DNA from: Alentia gelatinosa
Lineage: Eukaryota; Annelida; Polychaeta; Phyllodocida; Polynoidae
Length of the DNA stretch: 64,000 bases
Assembly: GCA_950022655.1 (NCBI GenBank)
Contig: OX465583.1
Span: 11,431,298-11,495,297 of the forward strand
Reading direction: 5' to 3'
The translations under genes were made by a program, and so were the position numbers. Shown piece after piece: positions 56,178 to 64,000 of the stretch; positions within the stretch are counted from its first letter, which is position 1; each line of letters begins with the position of its first letter. The notes under the pieces were generated by a model. That model searched no databases. It was not told the DNA's origin and saw only the letters and a program-made list of their open reading frames with translations.

Positions 56178-56440
56178 ATATTGAACGTCCTGACCATGCT
56201 GTATACAAGTCACAGAACGAGATGGTAATTTACGGTTTGTACGGACCGAGGCATTTATGCCGAGTTCCGTACAAAATCAATTTTATTTTGCTTAACAACC
56301 AATTTCTTAATAAACGTGTATAGCAAGGTGGTTCGTATTTTAGCGTACGGACCAGTGGTCCGTACAGTATTTTACGTCAGATGCCGAAGCGGTACGTATT
56401 TACAGTATATATGGCATGGGTATGTAGTAAAAGTTATTAC
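56178..56440. repeat. GTACGGACC hairpin family, copy 2
   Basis: Shares GGTTTGTACGG, AGCGTACGGACCAGTGGTCC and GGTA(T)GTATTTACAGTATAT with the copy at 8700-9050. The hairpin arms are partly degraded. Confidence 0.6.
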
Positions 56441-56720
56441 CCTACCCCTCATATAAATTTCCATAGACTTTACATGGTGTGACTGTATGCCACTTTTATG
56501 CCATAAAACATTTATGTGCCACTGGTACCATATGAATTTAAAAACATGTAATAGGTTAGGATACAATCTAAACATCACTCAATTTCATATGATTGTTTAC
56601 ATGCCGTTCGTTGTCTCCTGCTACAGATATCACTAAGCTCCGCTTCGTGATATCGTCCCGCATGACAACGCATACCATATGAGCAATCATAATAAATTTC
56701 TTGATATATTCAATAAACAT
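56440..56720. mobile_element. Foldback, GTAGGATAA superfamily
   Basis: Starts TTACCCTACCCCTCATATAA, contains TTAGGATACAATCTAAACAT and a hairpin core GATATCACTAAGCTCCGCTTCGTGATATC (given in overlapping parts: GATATCACTAAGCTCC and CGCTTCGTGATATC). Confidence 0.55.
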
Positions 56721-57029
56721 ATACACAGATCTTTCTAAGCCACTGCTAAATAATACGAAATTACTATTCCTATATACCCATTATTGAAATAAATAGAGTT
56801 ACATACCGCTGCTGGGGGGTGCATTAAAAATAAGTTATGTGTCGAGGTTGACGTTTTCGTCCCGCTCTCATGTTTTCGTCCCACTCTGACGTTTTCGTCC
56901 CGCTCTGATCACGTGATACAATACAGCAGCGGGACGAAACAATAGCTGTTGACTGTTGTGGTTACTCGATAAGGGTGGTCACTTGCTTCGGAAGTGTTTC
57001 AGGTAAAGAATTGAGCATTTTTATCGATA

Positions 57030-57203
57030 TTTGAAGGTATATAAGAATAGGGAAACCAAGTACCGGTAAGCAAAAGTCAAAGTTACTCGGTAAGGCTTGG
57101 AAAAATTACTGCCCGTGGCTGACGCCTTGGGGAGTATTTTTTCCAAGCCTTACCTCGTAACTTTGAACTTTTGCTCACCGGAACATAGTTTCCCTCTATA
57201 TGC
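57030..57203. mobile_element. Palindromic element, copy 2
   Basis: Same layout as 53620-53792: GGTAAGGCTTGGAAAAATTA near 57093 and its complement ending at about 57157. Confidence 0.7.
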
Positions 57204-57357
57204 ACATTACCATGCTCTAGGCAGCTCATTTATAACTCACACCATTTACATGGGAATCAACCCCCAGTGGAGATTTTTGGTTTGTTTATTTAACAGTCAT
57301 GTGGCCCAAATTTGGTGATCGCGTGGGTTGAGACTCTGGATTACCCAATAAGAGACA

Positions 57358-57568
57358 TATCCAGGGGTCTGTTTAATATTCTAAAGACCATGTTCTGCAC
57401 CTCGTACAAGGGTTATCGTGTAACAATATTTAAGTCTGTTCGCTAAGACAGTCTTAGCTATCCATAAAGTCGTCCATGAATATTGAATAAAGTTGACCCA
57501 CATCATCCATGGGTCTCTATGGCACACAAAAAAGAGTACATGTACGATCCTAGTTTATCAAACAGTCC
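57358..57568. mobile_element. TIR element, CTGTTTAATA/CAAACAG ends
   Basis: The left end CCAGGGGTCTGTTTAATATT and right end TTATCAAACAGTCCCCAGG are degenerate complements. The interior shares TTCGCTAAGACAGT with the sequence near 19030 in inverse order, so it belongs to the family nested in 18872-20575. Confidence 0.45.
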
Positions 57569-57739
57569 CCAGGCATCCCTCCGGACCCTCTGACATGGTA
57601 AGGGTGCGATTGGTGGATGATAAAGCCAAAGGGGCTGAGTGATAATAAAAAGGCTGGTTGGTGAGGTTTCAGACAGACCCGGGGTCACCACCAGTGAGCA
57701 CTCTCCTAGCAGATCTTTCGCGACGCTAGCGCTTACTAA

Positions 57740-57990
57740 TCTCTGCCTCAACCCAACGCTGGTTCCCTGGGTTTCCACTAAGGACATGGGCAACCAGCTA
57801 AGATTTCAGATTCAAAACAGGGTAACTGTCAAAAGTTATGAAACTCAAGCAACTCATATATTATGAGTTGTGAAATATGGGAATTGTTAAATGAACTATA
57901 CAGATATTAAAGCTGTTCCCTTTTCAGCTTTAAACCACTTTATAATGTGAATCCAAGGTTGATTAGACTGTCCCTTCGACTGTCAAAACA
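57740..57990. repeat. Dispersed repeat, copy 2
   Basis: Homologous to 44870-45110 in the same orientation. Confidence 0.6.
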
Positions 57991-59289
57991 AAACCCTGCA
58001 ACACATGAGGTGCCTTCCACTGAAGAAAGTAATCCCAGAGACTGTGTCTAGTTTGAAATATCAAATAAAAGAAATGAGTGAAAATCATTAACAATATAAA
58101 TATGTGTATCTCTATGTACAAGTAGAATACAAAATACTGCCCAAACCATGACATATTTAGGATATTTGAAAAAACTGGCGGATGGGACATATTCTGTCCC
58201 AAACAGGCAGGTTGGTGCAGAGATACAAGCGGCCGCAGGAAGTAGAGTGCTGAATTTCTGCTTGGAGAGTGCCTGGGAGCCTGGCCTATGTGTTAACTCA
58301 CATATAAGGCCAAGTGACACCCGCCATTTTTGGTGCATTATGGGTAACGTCTCCATTTTTACGCTGGTTTACCCGCTAGAGGGCGTGGCGAAATCTACAA
58401 TTCTAGTAAGTTATCTTTCATCTTTTGAAAGGTTGATATTACTTTATTTTGTATAATCGTATATTATAAACAAGTATTAGTAAGTTATTTGGGGAACCTC
58501 GTGAGAGAAGGGATATATATATACTAGCTAGCATCTAAAATAGGAAAGAAACAGCTCGAATTCAAAATTCTTTGAAAAAAAATGCCTACCACGCACTGAA
58601 ACACAATAACATCATGATTTTTTTTTTTTTAAATTTTTTTTTTATTGAACGATCCATTTCTGGTCAGTAAGCCAGATCTTCCAATGGTAGAACAGCGTTT
58701 TGGTGCCATAGACGATAGCAAATATATAAACAGTAAAGGTAAATGGAAAAAAGATATTTATATTTTTGTAGCAAAGATTGTTATTTGTCTTTTCCATAGA
58801 TGTACATCTCATACTTGATCTTCTCCAGATTTACATCAGCTAATTCTCACAGTTCCATTTTACTCATATATTTACCATTAATCATAGTAGTTATAATAGT
58901 AATTTTTAATAATAACAACGCTAAACAATGAATCCGAAAATCTTTGAAAAAAAAAAACAACCTACCGCTCACTGCCACACAGCTTCATTATGCTGGTGTT
59001 ATATCGGCCAGCTCCAGGGGTGTAAAACGCGTATGAGTAATTGGCAGCTGCTCGGAGCTGCTCGGTATTGATCAGTCTCCACTACTAAGGTGGTCACGGA
59101 TCATCGGAGTTAGTTGACTCAACCCTGTGTGTGATCTCAGATAATTGGTTGCCTCAGAAACGGCACTAGGGCCTAAATCCCAAGCGGCATTCTATGCATA
59201 CTGCTTGTATAGATGTACACAGAGTGAGCTGGACACATGTTCTCCATGAAAGAAAGTATCTGGTACATATGTGATGTACTTGGATAATC
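57991..59289. other. No gene seen
   Basis: AT-rich, with a long T-run near 58618-58650. Open frames of about 100 codons near 58048-58456 on both strands are unrecognised. Confidence 0.35.
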
Positions 59290-59710
59290 AATGTAATTCC
59301 TTATTATCCTAGCCCTAATAAAAAATGCCATAGGCTTAACATGGCTTTTTGTGTGACTTGGACAACCGTCTTGAAACTCTGCATATTTGCCCGGATTTGT
59401 AATCGTATAATGGAAGACCACCTCCTTCTTGGTGAATTATATGTGAATAAATAAAAAGAAGAAGGGGTTTGTTTATTTCACGGGCGTGACATAAAGTGTT
59501 GTTTATGCCACTACTTTCTGATACTGAAAAAATATGGAAACGGGATAGGATAAAATCTAGACGCCACTCGTTTGAGTTTGAGCTTATTTATGCCACTCAT
59601 TTTGTTGGCTCCATAATGTCACTCGTCTTCCACTCGTGAAATTATGGAGCCAACAAAATGCGTGGCATAAATAAACTCAGACTCAAACTCGTGACGTCTC
59701 TTGATATTAC
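59290..59710. mobile_element. Foldback, GTAGGATAA superfamily
   Basis: Flank TATCCTAGCCCTAATAAAAA with CATAGGCTTAACAT at the left. GGGATAGGATAAAATCTAGA precedes a hairpin whose arms (GCCACTCATTTTGTTGGCTC and GGAGCCAACAAAATGCGTGG) enclose an ACTCGTCTTCCACTCGTG loop. Confidence 0.65.
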
Positions 59711-59760
59711 CCAAAGGCTTCTCATTCATCTATACTTAGATAGTTACCATAAGGTTGACC

Positions 59761-59788
59761 TGATACATACATACATACATACATACAT
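59761..59788. repeat. (CATA)n microsatellite
   Basis: About six ACAT units. Confidence 0.85.
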
Positions 59789-59794
59789 TGACTA

Positions 59795-59912
59795 GTTTCT
59801 GATACAAGCGGCCGAGGAGTTGACGTGCAGTAATATCTGAGCGCATACGACGATATTTTCCAGAGTCAACTCCGAGGAGCATACAGCCACTTCTATCTGA
59901 AACCAATCTATA
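59795..59912. repeat. Imperfect hairpin
   Basis: Arms GTTTCTGATACAAG..GGCCGAGGAGTTGAC and GTCAACTCCGAGGAG...TATCTGAAAC are inverted. It is probably a foldback element. Confidence 0.5.
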
Positions 59913-60606
59913 TTATATACATTATCCACCTTTTCAGGAAAAGTGGCATGTCGATATCAGTTCGTTTTAGTTCAGCACTATTTTTCCGATGATAAGTAGG
60001 ATATCTCTACTCTCCTTAAATACCCATTATGTTATGCAAATGTCTGTTTCTGACAAAGAATTAAACCCCAAGGTAGAATTCTCCTTTGAAGCTAACACAT
60101 AATGTGCACATTCCATCTTCTTATAGATCATAGTTAATATGGCCCTCCATTAGTTCAATATTACAATACTATGATGTTATTCCTCTTCCTCTTATTGATT
60201 GGAACCCACACTTTTGGTCCATTATCAGATATTCTATGACAAGAGGTAACGTTAACGATAACGGGAAGGCTATAGAACAGGAATTACTGCTGACAAATAA
60301 GGGATGCCTATTAATACGATATTTCAATATATTTTTATTTTTATAGGTAGGTACAATTCTTTCTATTGTGTTTGTACGGCGGTCTGGTGGGACCTGTGAC
60401 TACTTACCGTGGAAATTTCTTTTTCTATTTTATTGACAAAAGATGTCTCTTACCTCAGTCAGTTTTTTCCAGACAGTCATTTACACTGAAATACTATATC
60501 GTCCAAACAGGGACTTCGAATTATCTTTCAGCAGTGAAACAATAGGGTATAATGATAAAGGATGAGTATGGTGAAAAAACATAATGCTGGACTTAGGCAA
60601 TCATAA

Positions 60607-60763
60607 CTACAAATGGTCTGTGAGAAATTCCTTTAACCTTTCCTTAGTTTCACTCTGTTGTCCCGCTTTTGGCAATGTATTCAATAACCTAGCTCCTCTA
60701 TAATACGGGCTATGTTGTATTACAGAACTTCATATTTTAACTTTCTCCTGAAACTATGATAGT
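60607..60763 (-). pseudogene. Non-LTR reverse transcriptase C-terminal fragment
   Basis: On the minus strand, the frame ending at TAG 60609-60607 contains SPYYRGARLLNTLPKAGQQS and ETKERLKEFLTDHL. This is the conserved C-terminus of Jockey/CR1/L2-type ORF2 proteins (Y-x-G-x-x-x-W/L-N-x-L-P followed by the F-K-x-x-L-like helix). Upstream residues continue in another frame (SFRRKLKYE), so there is a frameshift near 60730. It is a 5'-truncated, decayed insertion. Confidence 0.75.
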
Positions 60764-60790
60764 TAGCGGAATCCATAACCCTCTAACTAC

Positions 60791-60885
60791 GCTATGATGC
60801 CTTGAAGCATTCCCGGGCATAGTACACCGTGATACCTCGAGGCATTCCCGGGTATAGTATGCTATGATGCCTTGAGGCATCATTT
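60791..60885. repeat. ~35-bp tandem repeat, 2.7 copies
   Basis: Units share TGATGCCTTGAGGCATTCCC and GGGTATAGTA blocks. Confidence 0.75.
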
Positions 60886-61492
60886 CTGAAATGTAAGTAA
60901 TTTCTATTTTTTAATGAAATAATGCGAATATTTTCATAATATCTTCCCAACCTATATAAAACTGTATATCGTAATTGATATCATTAACTGTTATATGACA
61001 TCTTAATTATTTTGGTTTACCATGGAGGTGTGATATAATGATGTTTTTATGGATATTGTGAAAAGCGCCTGTGTACTATAGGGGTGAAGATGGTACCGCA
61101 GCAGCATATTTCAGGGTGTGTATTTGGTGCTATGCAGCGTAGTGAAAGGGGACAATGGTCCTGTAGTCTGGGTACGGCCACACAAGGTCTTCCAGCACAT
61201 GAACATCGCCTATGAGTCAAATTATCGATTTGTCCAAATAAAGGAATTGCAGAGGGAACTGTCCTAATGAAAAACCTCAATTCGAACATGGCCATTTGCG
61301 AATACCAACATGCAACATGTTGATCCGTTACAGCGTTAATGGAGGAATAGTGTGAAGGGAACACGAAACAATGTGATTCGCACTCCCTGGAGAATTCATG
61401 TTCTCTTGTGCTTTTATATAAATGATAATTGCCTGGAGTGCCCCTCGGGTAGGTCGGAACATTGGGTGGGAGGATCAGGAAATTAACCATAT

Positions 61493-62020
61493 TAAAGGCA
61501 TATCGGACGATTTACAGTGGCGCTACCTGGTGATTTTCAAATATTCTCAATTTCCAGTCAAAAATGGTTCCTTGTGTTTCATTTCAATGCCAAATGTGTG
61601 AATTCAATGTTTTGTCTAGTTTATCCAATCTTAATAGGTTAAATAGGGCAGTTTACATTTGTTTGGTTAACATTGGAAATGTACTAACAAAATATGGTTT
61701 TCTTCAATTCTTTCAAAAATAAGGGCGGTGACCTATGTATTTTAAAACTTAAATGTGTAGTACTATACATCTACTACATTCTGTGAAGGTTTGAGAAAAT
61801 GACATGGGTTTTACTATGTGAAAATCAACTTTTTAGAATTTCTGTATAATCTTATGTATTATTATCATAATATTGATCTCTAAATCAAGAACAAGTATAG
61901 TGACCCCGACTTTTAAGTTAGATATGTGTTCCACAACACTTGGAGATCATCATATTAAATGTTCAGTAGAATGATATGGGTTTTAATTTTCAAGCCAAAT
62001 TGTCCGAAATGCCTTTAATG
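61493..62020. mobile_element. TIR element, TTAAAGGCATATCGGAC ends
   Basis: The left end TTAAAGGCATATCGGACGAT and right end TTGTCCGAAATGCCTTTAA are inverted complements about 525 bp apart. No transposase frame, so a non-autonomous DNA element. Confidence 0.7.
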
Positions 62021-62564
62021 TGCATCTCTGCATTATAGTCATATCTTACAGTATAGTTATCATCACTTTAGTTCCTTTATCACACAATCTTTCAGCTTCT
62101 ATATTGAGACTGGAATTTGATCAGGATGCATATTACAAGAAAATAATTAGCTCTAGTGTTGTGTTAAGGTTATCTTTCGGTTACTGTACCTGAAAGTTGA
62201 AAGCCCACAATGATAAGAAAATGTGTGCAACAGATACCTTATGCCTTTACAACGTGTATCTCAATTGAAAGGTTTTCAGAAAAGTCATTAATAATCCCAC
62301 AGTAATGGGTATACCCTCCATTCTGTCATGTTCCATAATGCAAAGCCTTTTAAATATATCGGTGATATTATTGATCACAAAATGCTTCTAACCGAATCCT
62401 AAATAATGTAATGTATGGACCATGTCATGGTGACATTATGCTGCTTTCTTGTTATACAATACAGAGATGAAAAATTAAGAAACAGTTAATGTTAGACCAT
62501 ATTTTATTTCGCCCTTGATTGATTTTACATTGGGCAGTTGTACTCAAGACCCATGGAGTATTTA
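62020..62564. other. No gene seen
   Basis: AT-rich sequence. Confidence 0.4.
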
Positions 62565-63300
62565 AAAACTAGGAGCCAAATGTATGTTCATCACAGATGA
62601 ATGAGCGTGCAGTAATGAATGAAAAACAATTAAAAGATTTGAGTTAGATTTAGCCTATGGATAATTTTCTGTAACCTACCTGCAGCCAGTCAACTTGTCA
62701 TTTCTCTAACTCTAGGATCAAAACAAATCAAGCAACAGTGGGTCAATGAGGCATTTCGGTCTGGAGTGATTGGTCATGGTCAGCTGGGCACACCTGTAAA
62801 ACCCTGAGACACTGGCTCCCTGCTCTGTTCTTACTATCACAGTGAACAGCATGCAGATAGTAAAGGGATAGTTTTCTGGAAGCACACTGAAAGTTCAATG
62901 TGACCACTCTAACCCTGACTCTAAGCTCTAGATGATGTATTTAGCATGTGCAAGCACGCTCTAAAAAGTAGTCAATGGGCTTTCAGTGTACTGCAGAGAC
63001 ACTATCCCTTCACTATCTGTGTGCTACTCACTGTGATTCTGGCAAAGGAGCAGGGTGCCAGTGTCTCAGTGTATTAGAAGCATGGCCAACTGACCATGAC
63101 CAATCACTCAAGACCAAAATACCTGATTGACCTATTAGTGCTTGATGTATTTGGATCCTAGACTCAGGCAGTTGAAGAAATTGTGAGTTGTCTGGGTGCA
63201 AGTAGGTTACAGAAAACGATCCAAATGTAACCCAAACCTTTTAATTGTTATTCATTTATAATTGCATGCTGATTCATCAATGATGAACATACTATACATC
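62565..63300. repeat. Inverted pair of the ~350-bp family
   Basis: 62565-62930 is the reverse complement of the family copy that follows at about 62975-63300. Together they form an imperfect palindrome of about 730 bp. Diagnostic blocks GACCATGACCAATCACTCAA (+) and GAGTGATTGGTCATGGTCAG (-) face each other. Confidence 0.8.
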
Positions 63301-63332
63301 TTCTACATTGGGGATTTCTTTTTTTCCTTCAG

Positions 63333-63374
63333 AACAGACTGAAGATGTGGTACATTCTTCTGCGACTCTCTTAG
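63333..63374 (+). CDS. Candidate micro-exon 1 (42 bp)
   Basis: One codon shorter than the others by an in-frame 3-bp deletion; it encodes EQTEDVVHSSATLL across phase-1 junctions. The acceptor is TTTTTTTCCTTCAG and the donor TTAG|GTTTCC. Confidence 0.45.
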   Translation, partial: NRLKMWYILLRLS

Positions 63375-63521
63375 GTTTCCTCTATAATCTCTGTATATAG
63401 ATTTATACATTTTTGTTTCCTCTATAAGTATAACCTTAACATTATGAACTTGTTTCCTCTATAATCTTGTTTATCTCTCTATATAAATTGCTACATCTCA
63501 GCTTTTCTGTTTATCCTACAG

Positions 63522-63566
63522 AACAAGCTGAAGAAGATTCAGTGCATTCTGCTGCGACTTGCATAG
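63522..63566 (+). CDS. Candidate micro-exon 2 (45 bp)
   Basis: Encodes EQAEEDSVHSAATCI. The donor is altered: CATAG is followed by AGTTTCC, an extra A. Either this exon is skipped or unusable, or it is one base longer and out of phase. Confidence 0.35.
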   Translation, partial: NKLKKIQCILLRLA

Positions 63567-63628
63567 AGTTTCCTCTACAATCTCTGTATATAAATTTCTA
63601 CATCTGTGTTTTTCTATTAATCCTACAG

Positions 63629-63673
63629 AACAGACTGAAGAAAATGTGGTTCATTCTTCTACAACTCTTATAG
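63629..63673 (+). CDS. Candidate micro-exon 3 (45 bp)
   Basis: Encodes EQTEENVVHSSTTLI. The acceptor is TTAATCCTACAG and the donor TATAG|GTTTTC. Confidence 0.45.
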   Translation, partial: NRLKKMWFILLQLL

Positions 63674-63739
63674 GTTTTCTCTATAACCTCTGTACTGTAT
63701 ATAAATTTCTACATCTGTGTCTTCTTGTTTATCCTCCAG

Positions 63740-63784
63740 AACAGACTGAGGAAAATGCGGTACATTCTGCTGCAACTCTCATAG
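63740..63784 (+). CDS. Candidate micro-exon 4 (45 bp)
   Basis: Encodes EQTEENAVHSAATLI. Its differences from unit 3 are split evenly between synonymous and replacement changes. The acceptor is TTATCCTCCAG. Confidence 0.45.
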   Translation, partial: NRLRKMRYILLQLS

Positions 63785-63891
63785 GTTTTCTCTATAATCC
63801 TAGCCTTAACATTACGAACTTGTTTCCTCTATAATCTTGTTCATCTCTCTATATAAATTTCTACATCATTGTTTCTCCGTTTATCCTACAG

Positions 63892-63936
63892 AGCAGACTA
63901 AAGAAGATGCGGTAAATTCTGCTGTGACTCTCATAG
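63892..63936 (+). CDS. Candidate micro-exon 5 (45 bp)
   Basis: Encodes EQTKEDAVNSAVTLI. The first bases are AG instead of AA, so the junction codon is GAG, still Glu. The acceptor is TTATCCTACAG. Confidence 0.45.
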
Positions 63937-63996
63937 GTTTCCTCTTTTATCTATCTACATATTTTCTACATCATCATTTCTCTGTTTATCCTACAG

Positions 63997-64000
63997 AACA
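63997..64000 (+). CDS. Candidate micro-exon 6, cut by window edge
   Basis: Only AACA is visible after the acceptor CTGTTTATCCTACAG. Confidence 0.35.

Larger units (their letters stand above)
63333..64000 (+). other. Tandem array of 42/45-bp exon-like units
   Basis: Six units, the last cut by the window edge. Each is preceded by a pyrimidine-rich acceptor ending CCTACAG, CCTCCAG or CCTTCAG, and each ends ..CATAG|GTTT or a variant. Lengths are 42, 45, 45, 45 and 45. Removing the 60-147-bp spacers joins every unit in phase 1: a terminal G plus the next A(A/G) makes a Glu codon, giving a repeated peptide such as EQTEENAVHSAATLI. Spacer donors read GTTTCC or GTTTTC, which is weak for a U2-type 5' site. 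This could be part of a host gene with duplicated micro-exons; the alternative is a satellite that imitates exons. Confidence 0.5.

Noticed and set aside
61047..61490. 147-codon minus-strand ORF starting with ATG.
   Set aside because: No recognisable motif. A chance ORF of about this length is expected roughly once in a window of this size and composition, and no splice or repeat context supports it.
1..64000. CRISPR arrays, rRNA genes and bacterial-type operons.
   Set aside because: None seen. The only regular direct repeats are minisatellite, microsatellite and exon-like arrays without unique equal-length spacers.

Overview
The window looks like intergenic DNA from a large, repeat-rich animal genome, probably a marine invertebrate. 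There are no operons or bacterial signals. There are animal-type retrotransposons, dozens of short foldback (MITE-like) elements, microsatellites and a minisatellite. I could not fix the phylum. No conventional host gene was recognised with confidence. Two places may belong to host genes: a CpG-rich candidate first exon near 50.2-50.9 kb, and a run of 42/45-base exon-like units at the right edge (63333-64000).

Layout. 1-10 kb: foldback elements and a composite repeat holding a ~46-bp minisatellite (1886-2870). 11.0-15.4 kb, minus strand: a DIRS/Ngaro-type tyrosine-recombinase retrotransposon with a gag-like ORF, a reverse transcriptase-RNase H ORF carrying an in-frame 561-bp tandem duplication, and a broken tyrosine recombinase. 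15.7-22.4 kb: terminal-inverted-repeat elements, a 5'-truncated non-LTR retrotransposon (18268-18797) and foldbacks. 22.7-30.4 kb, minus strand: an essentially full-length 7.74-kb non-LTR retrotransposon bounded by a 17-bp target-site duplication and nested in a GTCG-rich MITE. 30.6-38.2 kb: more repeats. 38.2-43.5 kb, plus strand: a complete Ngaro-type element with diagnostic split direct repeats (A1...B1-A2...B2). 43.5-63.3 kb: dispersed foldbacks, a tRNA-like SINE head, microsatellites and a second non-LTR fragment (60607-60763).

Most notable content. (1) The full-length non-LTR element encodes an unusual set of proteins. ORF1 joins a coiled coil, an RRM-like domain and a C-terminal NADAR (YbiA-like ADP-ribose N-glycosidase) domain. 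A second ORF is an SGNH hydrolase. ORF2 is an AP-endonuclease/reverse transcriptase with one premature stop. A NADAR enzyme in a retrotransposon suggests removal of ADP-ribose from element nucleic acid or from a host defence target; this is inference. (2) The Ngaro element sits in a repeat whose uninterrupted paralogue lies in the same window (4313-4345), which shows integration without a target-site duplication. (3) The right edge carries five complete exon-like units plus the start of a sixth. All are multiples of three and all would splice in phase 1 to give a repeated ~15-residue peptide.
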